A stretch of DNA of 64,000 bases from Luzula sylvatica. Its lineage: Eukaryota; Streptophyta; Magnoliopsida; Poales; Juncaceae. Within the stretch, counting starts at the first letter, position 1; each line of letters begins with the position of its first letter. Positions 36,255 through 49,108 of this stretch are shown piece by piece. The notes beneath the pieces were generated by a model. That model did no database searches, was not told the DNA's origin, and worked only from the letters and a program-made list of their open reading frames with translations. The DNA is taken from contig OX326956.1 of the NCBI GenBank assembly GCA_946800325.1, forward strand, positions 8,535,167-8,599,166. The letters run 5' to 3'. The translations under genes and the position numbers were made by a program.

Positions 36255-36870
36255 TATGTAATAATAGTCAATTACAATGAATTAGTTCTCTATTTAATAG
36301 TCAGAATAGTATTGCATGAAAAAGAAAAAGAAAAAAAAATCCTTGTATCGTCTCCATCTATTACATCATCTCGTTTACTACAAAAACAAAGCTTGAACAA
36401 TTAGCATGGAGATCTTATAATATTAAAATAACAAAAAAAATTCATCTACAATTTATGAGCCGTGTAGCTAGGGATATACATAACCAACACCCACATGGGT
36501 CCAAAAGATAATTCCGAAGAAAAAAAACACATATCTGTTAATTAATCAAATTCAATACCAAAGAAACATACATGGCTCTCTCTTGATACTACGTTCATGG
36601 CCTTCAATTGTTTGGCTCAACATGACAGAACTTAATAAATTGGGGATGTAGATGTGAATTTTATTATAATCACAATGTCAGGAGAGGAAGTACAAGGCTG
36701 CTTCTTTGTGTTGGTCACAGACTCACAGCCGCCATTGCTCCAAGGAAGGATAAAGTAATTTTTGTATGGCACTACATACTACATGGACAAGAAGTTAGGG
36801 TTTATATTTAATGCGTATTAATTATAAAATTGTTCTATACGTTTTCAAAATTAGTCAATTGTTTTTGCAG
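36255..36870. other. Non-coding DNA in CACTA-2
   Basis: AT-rich sequence without recognisable genes. Confidence 0.4.
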
Positions 36871-38055
36871 ATTTAGTAGCTGTCAATAATGTTAAGATAC
36901 AATTTTAAAAGGAAATTTTATGACAATTTACCAACCCCTTATTTTGGACCCATATTTATGCAATTTTCTCATGCCAGCTCATCACAATTCATGCCACATC
37001 ATCACAATTATTTCAACCATTAAATTATGATATGTGGCAATATATGAATCATAGATAAATTTTTAATTTTGTGTGATTATGTTTTATTTGTAGATATTTA
37101 TGTGTCCCTTATTTTACACATACTTTTAAGCAATTTTAGAAGGCCACATCACCTTACACCGATGACGTGTCAAAATATTATTTGTTAGGTTCATGTTGAA
37201 CCAATTGTATTTGATTTTGAATTTTTTTCACAATATGTTACATGATCAATTGTGAATACAAATAGAATATGAAGAGTTTAAATATCTAACATTAATAAAT
37301 TAATATATAATATATAATATCATAAATACATCAAATATTGTTAGTATTTTCATAATATAATTTTAAAAAATTAAGAAATATATTCGCATGAATTTTATCT
37401 TTATTTTGAGATCCATATTATCATATATTTAATATTTTTCTCTAACTTAAAATTATGAAAATAATTATGTAAAAAAGATATAAAAATAATATTAATTACA
37501 TTAATGACTTGTAAACCTAATAATTATCATTTTTAAAACTATAATTGATAAAAATTGCACATACTACTAAGTATCTTATTATCATATATTCAATACTTTT
37601 CTCTAACATAAAATTATGAAAACAATTATGTAAAAAAAAATATAATTACATTAATGACTTATAATTCTAATTATTATTATTATTAAACATATAATTGAAA
37701 AAAATTGCACATCCTAATTATTATTATTATTTTTAAAATAATTATGTTATATTTGTATTTTTACTTAAAACAGTTTCATGTTAATATCTAAAAATAATAA
37801 TGAAATGTATTTATTTACTAAACACAAATAATTTATTTAACTTATATAATATTTTTCAATAATAAACATGAAACATACAAGTTATCAGACACAAATAATT
37901 TTTTTAAGCTTTTACAATGTTATTATTCTTAATTTTAGATATGAAAATTTAAAATATCATATGGTTTTGATTTTAAAAGTTATCAGACACAAATATTTAT
38001 TTAGTAGCTGTCAATAATGTTAAGATACAATTTTAAAAGGAAATTTTATGACAAT
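36871..38055. repeat. Perfect 57-bp direct repeats bracketing 1071 bp
   Basis: 36871-36927 and 37999-38055 are identical by eye (start ATTTAGTAGCTGTCAATAAT, end TTTTATGACAAT). Between them is AT-rich DNA that itself has two tandem copies of a ~150-bp segment (37428-37576, 37578-37708; shared CTCTAACWTAAAATTATGAAAA). This could be a segmental tandem duplication or recombination product. Confidence 0.85.
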
Positions 38056-39061
38056 AAAGGTAATGATTTCGCAATGTATCATGTATTATTTAGACAAATT
38101 GAAGGATCAATTAAGATATTTTTTATAAAAAACTCCTAATTCAATAAAAGTAATAAATATGAGCGTAATCTTGTAAATATTAACTTTAAAATTTTTTTTG
38201 CATGTTTCATGTGCTCCTGTTCATATCTAGTAGTTTTTTTTTTTATTGAAGGCATGGAATGTATGAGAATTAGGCAGGCAAGATCTCTTCCCCTGGAAAT
38301 ACTAAATGAACTTAATATATGTATTATTATTTTAAATGTTATTGTATTAGAAATTTTAGAACTAATTCTCGTGTATTATTTTTATAATAACTTTAAAAGG
38401 ATCTTTTCGAACTAATACTTAAAAGTTTAACGGCTAATATGTAAATATGACAGCAAAAAGAATATTTTAGACGGCTAAACATATAAATTGCCGGGAAAAA
38501 AACTTTAACAACACTTATATATTGCCGAGTTAGACATTATGTACAGCTTTAACTAAGTTCTGCCAAGAAAGAAAAACATTTATCGACTAATTTTGATTTT
38601 ATGCCGCCTTATGTCTAACAAAATATTTTTTTGACAAATGGTGGCTTTTTTATATTATGCCAAGAAATTCATTTTAAACGGCCAAATGTTAGAATGATAT
38701 GGAAGACTAATATGTAAATGTGCCGGGAATAATAAGTGTTTAAAACGGCCAAATATTTAAAGTGTCTAGAAAAATGTTTCGGTGAAAATCATTTTTCTTG
38801 TAGTGTGTTTTATAGTTGTCTATAAACTAAATTTTATAACAAAACACCTACTTTAGGAAAAACTCTTGCTTTCTTTTTCGGGTAATACATGTTGGAATGA
38901 AAGTAAAGACTCAAAATTATAATTAAATTATTACGGGTCATGTAATTATTTTCATAAGAGATATTCTATCTTGTCATCAAATTTCAATAAAATTCTTCGA
39001 TGATGTCTTCCAATTAACTTGATGAGTTATTAATCTAGCTTCTAAATTTGATTCGTACTAA

Positions 39062-40499
<1,438 letters not shown>

Positions 40500-40502
40500 T
40501 AA

Positions 40503-41316
40503 AATAATTTACATAGGTATTTTTTGGGTGGGTCAACTAACAAGCAGCTGGATTAATACGTCGTAAAAAAGAACAAGTGAATAGACATAATTGCAGGCCC
40601 ATTTATTACGGATTGGACTGTTGGACTAAAATATTCAAAAAAGTACGAATTTTAGGGACTTATATATTAACCATGACTTAACATGTTCTCTCTCTTTACC
40701 CAACTCGGCACGCCCACAAAAAAAAAAACACAAAACTCAGATTTGTCCCAAAACCCTAAATTGCGTACCTTCGTTTCGATTTCGTGAGGGTTTTAGGTTT
40801 TTCGTGGATTTCACGTTTTCCGGTTTTTGCCGATATTTTTGGACTGTTTTTATCTTTTTACTGAACTCGGCTTTTTTTGGACAGAAATCATCTATTTTTC
40901 TTTATTTCCAGGGATTATTAAGTCATTCTTGATTTTTTGGGTTCGATTGATTTCGTCTTGAAAATACAATTTTTGAGTCGAATTCAAAGGTATGATTATC
41001 GTTTCTCTGATTTCAGGCTTTGATGTTAAAGTTTCGTTTTTTGTTGAAAATTTATTTATATGTATGCTATTTCGAGTAGTTGTGCTTTTTCAATGTTTTA
41101 TTTTGCTCGAATTACTGTGCCTAATTGAAAAATTTTAGTATTTTTTGGTGCTAATTGCAGCCGTTTTCAGTCCATTTATGTTAATTTTCTTTTTCCAATC
41201 CACTTAAGTGTAAACATATGGATTAACGAAGTGTTAATTCAGAAATATTATTTCATAGATTTAATCGACACCTTAATTAACATAGTTTTTTTGAATGGAT
41301 TAACAAAAACAAACAT
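40503..41316 (+). promoter_or_regulatory. Promoter/5'UTR-like host sequence (possible gene start)
   Basis: GGCCCATTTA (40597) resembles a site II/up1 box, and AAACCCTAAA (about 40752) a telo-box. CT-rich DNA and a GC-richer stretch with TTTCGTGAGGG follow. ATTCAAAG|GTATGA (about 40982-40995) looks like a splice donor, followed by T-rich intron-like DNA. No coding exon follows before LINE-2 at 41330, and none is recognisable after the LINE at 54618. It may be the 5' end of a gene or a captured fragment. Confidence 0.3.
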
Positions 41317-41593
41317 ATGAATTAACATAGTTCTCTTCGTTCTGAAGCTTCTTTCAAGAAACGCTCTTTCAAGAAACGCTCCTTGATTAGAGCTTTTCTT
41401 TGATCTGAATTCTTCTCTTTGATCTGAATTTTTCTGGTGATTGATTAGTTTGAGCTAGGCCATAGCCCCGAAAGGGTGTAGCGGGCTTAGGAGTTTATTT
41501 TTGGTCGAAAGTAGAAGCAAGAATAAGCTTGAAAAAGTAATTCAAGCTTCTATTACTACCTTAGATTTTCTCTTCAACTAATCTTTCAAACTT

Positions 41594-43490
41594 ATGGATC
41601 GTAGAGATAAATCGTATCTTCAAGCTTTAACTAACAATAGTCAAATTTCAACAGAAAATTGGCAACTGGTACAAAGGAGAAAGAAGAGAGTTTTGAATAA
41701 ATCGAATTTTGAATTAGCTAATGAGTCTATTTTTAGGAATAAATGTTATAGATGTCTTTCTAGTTTCTACATCTCATTTCATAGCCAATTGCAGAGAGCC
41801 CTTGAACTGTTTAAAATGTGGAAGATTTGGGCATAAACAACTTCACTGCAAATCAAATGATGGTACAATTGGTACCAAAAAGATTACAATGGTTCAAAAA
41901 ACTTCCTCAGTAGCAAATTCAACTCAATTTCCAAAACCTTCAGTCCAGAATTCTTTGCCCAATTCCATTGCTAAACCAGTTCTTCAAAATTCTACAAATA
42001 TCCAAAAAGTTTATATGAATAAAAATTTCTCTTATAATCATGGTGGAAATTTAATTGAGAGGACTATACAAGTAAAGAATTTACCAATTCAATATTGCAA
42101 TTATGTTGATCTATCTTTGATGGTAGCAGGGTTTGGTTTGCTTAAGCATATTGGAGGTTTCCATGTTCATGAAAAGATAATTTCTGCAATCAAATTGAAA
42201 ATATCATCATGTAAGAGTTCATTAATTCCAGATCAAATTGAGATTATTGATGGAGCAATTAGCTCAAGGGTGATGCTAAAAGTTCTTGATGATAAGGAAA
42301 ATGAAATGCTTAAAGAGCCAGAAGCTAATAAAGAGAGCAACAAGTATAAGGAGTTGAAAATGAACAGTAATTCTTTAAAGTTTGAAAGGGTAAAAAGGAA
42401 TGTAATCAAGCCTAAAAAAATTATTAAAGTATGGAGGGTAAAAAAATCAATAATAAAAAAGGAATGGAGAGTTAAGAAGTATAAGAATGGTGAAATGGAT
42501 ATTAAGAATAATGAGGTTATTAAATATAATGAGGAAGATGTTTCAATAAATGAGAAGAGGCTAAATTTAATTAATAAAAGGTTTATTGATTATCTTATTG
42601 AATTAAATGAATTAGATCATAATACGACAAATATTGAGGAGGCTGAAGATAATTCAAAGGAAAAGTCAAGTAATGAAGACTGTTCATTAAGAATCACTTG
42701 TTCTAAGAAGGGTTTGATGATTAAAGCAAATGATAACCAACATACTGAAATACTTGACACAGAGATTACTAAAGGTAATTTTGAGAAAGGAGAATCTTCA
42801 TGTAATCTGGCATTAGTTCCCTATAATTATGATTTCTTACCTAATGAGATTAATATACAGGAAAATACAAATTTGGAATTTGACAAACCTTATTTACTAT
42901 TCCCTCCTACTTCTCCGTTGCTTTCCTCTCCAGTAGATTCTTGTCCAGTGGTTGCTTCTCCATTGCAGTCCTCTCCAGTATATTCTTGTCCAGTGGTTTC
43001 TTCTCCAGTGATTGTTTCATCCCCAGTTGTATCTTTGCCAGTGGTTTCTTCTCCAATTGGCTTATCTTCTGTGGTCTCATCTCCTGTTGGTTCAACTTCT
43101 CCAAAAGTATCATCTCCATTGATCTCTTCTCCTAGAGCATCATCTCCAATGGTTCCTAAACCTGTTAAACAATATGTTAGTAATCTTGGTTTGGAAGAAA
43201 ATAAGAGAAGAAGTTCTAGATTGAAAGGAAAACAAACTGAAATGTATTCATCTCCTATTGAGAAAGCTCAAATGGTGAAATTCAAAGAAACTCAACAACC
43301 TAAAATTAAAAAAAATAATAAAAGGAAAGAATTTAAGCAAGTTAAAAAATTGGAGATTAAGGGAAGGGAAAATATTAACAGTACAGAAGAGGTTATTGAA
43401 ATACTTGAAGCTCAAGGTGTAGAAATAAATATTGAATTAATGGAGACTATTAATACCCTAATTAAGGGTGGGAAGGATAAAAATAATTGA
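41594..43490 (+). pseudogene. LINE-2 ORF1 (two CCHC knuckles, SSPV-rich), one frameshift
   Basis: It starts at ATG 41594 (MDRRDKSYLQAL). The frame is disrupted inside the first zinc knuckle by a 7-bp near-perfect tandem duplication: TTTCTAG (41757-41763) followed by TTTCTAC (41764-41770). The frame downstream of the duplication is open to TGA 43488-43490. Zinc knuckles: CYRC...HFIANC (hit by the duplication) and CLKCGRFGHKQLHC. The middle is Lys/Glu/Asn-rich. 42900-43150 encodes about ten SSP motifs, mostly SSPV. The C-terminal blocks RRSSRL...KAQ and EVIEILEAQG match LINE-1 ORF1. The expected role is RNA binding for retrotransposition. ORF2 begins 55 nt later. Confidence 0.88.
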
Positions 43491-43545
43491 TTGGTTATTT
43501 ATGGAATTTAAGGGGATTTAAAGGAGTTTTATTATTGATTATAAT

Positions 43546-46500
43546 ATGACTTATAAAAATATTAAATTCATGAGTTGGAATGTTAGAGGTATGAACAGTT
43601 ATGAAAAGAAGATTCTAATTAATAAAAACTATTATGCAAGAAAAATTGGATTTATTATGTGTACAGGAAACAAAAATGGAAATCATTGATGATGATATTG
43701 TAAGAAAGATTTGTGGGAATAATATGAAAGAATATGAATATTTACCATCTCAAGGTGCCTCTGGTGGAATTATTATGATATGGAATTCAAATTTATTGAA
43801 ATATATTAGGAAAGAAAACTTCAAATATTCTTTAAATACAATTCTGGAAACTAAATGGAATGGATTAAGGATTAGGGTTTCTGGGGTTTATGGTCCTAAT
43901 GATCAAAATACTAAGTGTGAGTTTATTGAGGAGCTTAATTCTATGGTTAATTATATAAATGATCCTTGGTTAATTATGGGGGATTTTAATTTAGTTTGTT
44001 CAGTGAATGAAAGAAGTGGAATGGATAGAGATTGGAAAAATACTATGATATTGAAGGATTTTTTAAATTCAAATTCTTTGATTGATCTTCCTTTATTTGG
44101 AAAAGAATTTACTTGGTCAAATTCTGTTGCAAAAGCTAGAATTGATAGAATGGTTATAAATGGAAAATGGATGAAGAATTTTCCAAATTCACAATTGATT
44201 TCTGGTGCAAATATGTGCTCAGATCATGTGCCTTTATTATATACAGCTAAAACAGATTTTCCAATATTTGGAGGATTTAGATTTGAAAACTATTGGTTGA
44301 AGTGTGAGGATGCAAAAAGATTAATAAAAAATCATTTACAAGCTACTAAATCAACTAATATGGAGGAATTTTATTTTAAATTGGAAGCTTTAGGTAAAAG
44401 AAGCAAGGTAATATTAAATCTCAATTAAATAATTGTAAACAAGTTATTAATTGGATGGATGAGATAGAGGATAAAAGGGCTTTAACAGATTTGGAAATAT
44501 GGATTAAATTAAATTCAAAAAATAGATTTAAGGATCTAGCTGTGAAGGATGAAATTTATTGGAAGCAAAGATCAAAATTCCTATGGATATCTAAAGGAGA
44601 TGCAAATAATAAGTTTTTTCATAATCATGCCACATATAAAAAAAATAAATTATTAATTCCTATGCTAAAGGAAAATGAATTGGAGGAGGAGAAGAGGGAC
44701 CAACAATCTAAGGCAGATATTTTATTTAGATTTTATAAATCTTTAATGGGTACCAAAGAAGATTTAACTAGAGAATTGGGTTCACTTAATTTAGAAAAAG
44801 TATTCATAAATGACAAAATAAATTTGGAAAGTTTAGAAAAGAGATTTGAAATGAAAGAATTAGACCTTGTGGTTTCTCAATGGAAGCTCGATAAGAGCCC
44901 AGGTCCTGATGGATTCAATGCTGAATTCTTTCAGAATTTCTGGCAATATTTAAGAGAGGAAATATTAGATTTAATGAATAATCAAGGAAAATTAGGGTTA
45001 GCAAATTTTAACTCTTCATACATTGCTTTAATTGTAAAAAAAGAGGAATCAATATATCCAAAAGATTTTAGACCTATTTCATTGATATCAAGTATGCAAA
45101 GATTATTTTCTAAACTTTTATCAAATAGATTAAGTGATTATATAGATGGTATGATTGATAATAATCAATTGGGTTTTTTAAAAAATAAAAATATCACAGA
45201 TAACTATATTTATGCAAGGGAAGTGATATGTAAAGCAAAAAGAATGAATAAATCATTGTTGGTACTAAAATTGGATATATACAAAGCTTTCGATAGTGTT
45301 TCATGGGAATTTTTATTGGATTTATTAAAAGCTAGGGGGTTTGGTGCAAATTTTATATTATGGATAGAGAATTCAGTTTTAAATGGTTCTACTAGAATTA
45401 TTTTAAATGGAAAACCGAGAAAATATGTTCATTTGAGAAGAGGTTTGCGACAAGGTGATCCATTATCTACTTATCTTTTTATAATGGTTATGGATGTTCT
45501 ATCTAAGATAATAGAAGGATTAAGTGATAAAGGTTATATAAGAAAAGTTTTTGGTTACTCTAAATTATCCCTATTTTATGCTGATGATAGTATATTTTTC
45601 TTGGAGCCTAGTCTAATCAATGTGAGAAGATTAAAGCACATATTAGATATTTTTGGTGGAAATACAGGCTTGAAAATAAATTACACAAAATCAGAAATGG
45701 TGGGGGTTAATGTGGAAAAGAGTGAAATGGAATTATTATCTCAGGAAATTAATTGCTCTATTTCACAATTCCCTATCAATTATTTGGGTTTGCCACTTCA
45801 TTATAAAAATCCAAATAGAATGCAATTTAGAGATTTTGTGGGAAAAATTTCGAAAAGATTAGAAGGTTGGAAGGGAAGTAATTTGAGTATGAGTGGAAGA
45901 TTAATTCTAATTAACTCAGTTTTGACTTCTCTCCCAGTTTATTACTTTAATATTTTCAAATTTCCTAAGTGGGCTTTAAAGGAAATTGAGGATATTAGGA
46001 AAAAAATCTTATGGAAAGGATTTAAAAAACATGGATATCACTTGGTTAATTGGAAAATTGTGTGTAGGCCAAAAAAATATGGAGGTCTAGGGATAATAAA
46101 TCTGGAAATATTTAATAAAATCCTATTATTGAAATGGTTATGGAAGTATTACAAAATTGGGCAGAAATTACCTTGGAATTAATTAGTTGAAATGCCAATT
46201 GGGGAAATTGGAAATAATTTTAAAAATAATATTTCTTATTTTTGGAAGGATGTGTTAAAGAATTTGGATTTTTTTAAATCAAGCACAATTTTTCAAATTG
46301 GTACCGGAAATTCAATTGATTTATGGAATGATAATTGGGGGTATGGTTCAATTAAAGCTAAATGTAAGGAATTATTTTCCCTTACATGAAATAAGAATTA
46401 CACATTAAATGGAATTCTAAATGAGATGGAATTAAAGGACTTACAATTGGTATTAAATCTTTATCATCATCTTTCTTCAATTGCTAAGGAGCAGTTCTTA

Positions 46501-47034
46501 TGGCTTCAAGATATCCTAACTTCTATCCAATTTTCCAATCATTATGAGGATGAAATTTACTGGCAATGGGCTTTGAATAAAAAATTCTCCTGCAAAAATG
46601 CATATGAATTTTGGATTAGTGGAGTTTCTGAAAAATTTTCATTATTTAAAATTTGGAATTACAAAGTACCATTAAAGATCAAGCTTTTTATTTGGTTATT
46701 GGAGAAAAATAGAATACTTACGATCGATAATTTGAAGAAAAGAGGGTGGGAAATTCCAAATAGATGCTACCTTTGTTACTGTAAAGAGGAATCGGTTAAG
46801 CATTTATTTTCGAATTGTGAATTTACAAAAGAGATTTGGAGGAAGCTTAAAGACTTACTTGGTAATTGCAATACAACCATTGGAGATCCATTAGAGTTGC
46901 TGAGTGATCCTCTTCTTACTCGAGAACATGGTGAGTTAATTGTTATCCTGCTTTACAATGTTTGGTGTGAGAGGTGTCGAAGAATTTTTCAAGAGGTGAA
47001 ATTAAAGCCATGTGAGATGATAGAATCTATATTA
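43546..47034 (+). pseudogene. LINE-2 ORF2 (endonuclease / RT / zf-RVT), broken; 3' end displaced to 54052-54126
   Basis: The likely start is ATG 43546, giving SWNVRG at the endonuclease N-terminus. Frameshift 1 is at about 43620-43630 (A-run), frameshift 2 at about 44396-44410. In-frame stops are TAA 46180-46182 and TGA 46387-46389. Endonuclease motifs: QETKME, YGPND, GDFN, SDHVPL. RT motifs: SPGPDG, DFRPISL, RQGDPLS and catalytic FYADD (about 45577). The C-terminal zinc domain shows RCYLC...H...C and WCERCRR. Copia B is inserted 25 codons before the natural stop; the frame resumes after the second TATTA. Confidence 0.92.
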
Positions 47035-48017
47035 TGATGGGGATTCTACCCGGCCCCGGGCCCGCGCAGCGGATATGTAGGCCCGGTCCGGTTCCCCGAT
47101 TCCCGAGATCACGCCATGACTTCGAAGGGTACGATGCAAATAAGAAGATTAGATTCATACCAGTGCAAAATTGATTCCACACGAAGGGTTGATTGCTATT
47201 CTTCTTTTCGTGTCACGTTGGTGACAATCCGCGCGTCCCACACCACGCGTCTTTCACCGTTCCGTTGACGTTGCCGATTCCCTCGATTTCGTCTCCGACA
47301 GAAATTACTCGTCCGAATCGATCACAACTGAAAGAGCCCCAATCGTGACTCCTCTACGTGTATCCACCTTGACTCGTAAGACGTCGGTCACGGGTGCAAC
47401 TGCCTAGACGATGCACCGGCGAACTTGCTTGATTGTTTGATTCTCTATACCGGAAAACACCTTTTCACGGTTTCTCTCTCTTTACACCCTTTCTCTCTCT
47501 AGAAAGTTGTCTCTCAATTTTCTGGAATATTCTGAATGAATTGGACTGAATGAACTACACCAGATGAGAGAGAAAAATCCTATTTATATCATATAGGATT
47601 AGGATTGGCCAAAAAACATGTATATCCAATATACACTCTTTCACAGAGAAAGTTGCATGTATCTGTCCAGTATTCTGTCCATACGAAATTGGTAAATTCC
47701 TCTGACAGAATATCACCCAACACGACCCAATTTGGCCTGGCCCAATTAGAGTTCGTATGCAAAAGTTATGACTGTTTTACTAACTGTATGTCATACTGTT
47801 GCACCCTTTCGGTATTTCATAGAAACGACACGGATACTTCGTTCATATGAAATATATTTCTATATGAAGGTTGTAGATAATCTTATTATCTATCTAACCC
47901 AATTTGAACCATTCAAATTGGATTTTTCTACTGAAAGATACGACCACGAATGTACGCTTACATTCGTTTATCCTTGTGTACACTTTTACGGTTGATCCTG
48001 AAACTGTATTTCTTTCA
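47035..48017 (-). repeat. 3' LTR of copia B (983 bp)
   Basis: It is nearly identical to 53034-54046. It lacks 30 bp present in the other LTR (between two ACACGA motifs; 53715-53750 region), most simply a deletion between short direct repeats. Confidence 0.95.
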
Positions 48018-48028
48018 GTCTCCCACTC
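48018..48028 (-). promoter_or_regulatory. Polypurine tract of copia B
   Basis: The minus-strand sequence GAGTGGGAGAC lies immediately before the 3' LTR. Copia A has the same tract at 14715-14725. Confidence 0.85.
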
Positions 48029-49108
48029 AATTTCAGATCTACCTAAAAGGTACTCATGCATATCCAATATGCACGATTTTAGAGAATATAGCTCGTGTAT
48101 CAAATACCAAGCTACGCACATCTTATGTGCCAATTTTATAATCAAGCCCGACTTAGTACGACTCGTTGTGTGACCAGGTAGGTTCGGTTAATGATGGCAG
48201 TAGACTGTTTCCATAGCACTACAAGCCCATGAACGGGATCTAGTCACTCCATCATGGCTACCCATTAGCGATATCCGTTAATCAAAAGGCATGGTGGTAG
48301 TCATCCTTATATTTTGATTAACTATACTTATTCCTCGTTTCCGAACTGATTTAACAAATTCAATCGATATTAACCATTAATATCATTGACCAAGGCCTTG
48401 GTTTTCGTTAATCAATTCATCGAGTGGCCTAAGAGATATCTCTTCCTTTCGGAATAAACAATTCCTATCTTGGAGACTCACATTGAATTACGTGTTTCGG
48501 ACAATACCCAATGATGACCGTTTTAGCTCCCTGTTACGGTGAGCGTAAGATCATATCAAAGCATTGTGTTACGCACGTAATGCAATCAATGGTCCCCTCA
48601 AGTATGAAGAACCTAATACCCTACTAGTCGCAAGTCCATCCATAATGACTAAACCATGTCATGGTCTCGCGGCTTCGGTCATATCCAATATATGTCACCT
48701 AGCATATATCTACGTTCCCGATTCGACAAACACCTTTGTCCTATGATTAGCAAAACATAATCATCTCCTCGGCTAACGTACTAGTGTACATGTTCAGTCT
48801 ATTATCTGATAATGTAAATGCTTCACTCTTAAGCAAACTGAATCATGACTAGGGATGTTTAGAAATGAAACTTTAAGTGTGACGGTTTTGCTGCACATAG
48901 TCCTCAACCATGTCGACGTCCACACAAGCTCAAATCATGGTTCATATAATCAAATTACACAACCCGCACACAGTTTTCATATAAGATAAATGCAAATGAA
49001 AAATTTTAAAATCTCGAAATTGCATTAATATAAGATAAGTTTGGGGTGATACAACGTTTACTAATCTATTAGACTAATCTCGTCCTACGAAACTATCGTT
49101 TTAGATAA
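48029..49108 (-). other. 3' untranslated region of copia B
   Basis: Non-coding, aligning with 13552-14714 of copia A in the opposite orientation. Short frames here are not conserved. Confidence 0.7.

Larger units (their letters stand above)
29408..38805. mobile_element. CACTA-2: second CACTA DNA transposon, non-autonomous, with nested Helitron DNA
   Basis: The left end is CACTACAAGAAAATCC; the right end is ...ATTTTTCTTGTAGTG, its inverted counterpart. Flanks are CGT (29405-29407) and TGT (38806-38808), a 3-bp duplication if one CpG transition is allowed. Subterminal motifs such as ACGGCCAAATATTTAAAGTG and TTGCCGGGAA recur at 38430-38770, with related GCCG-containing motifs at 29430-29660. 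No transposase is seen. The interior contains a probable Helitron (29861-34484), a LINE 3' fragment, a second Helitron 3' end and a 57-bp direct repeat pair. Confidence 0.85.

Noticed and set aside
24931..38836. TAGTTGTCTATAAA-like 14-mer at about 24931 and 38812, and inverted at about 21252
   Set aside because: Too short and AT-rich to claim a shared element; possibly a remnant of an older repeat but boundaries are not visible.
42907..43119. Minus-strand frame opposite the SSPV repeat
   Set aside because: Shadow of the repetitive ORF1 codons.
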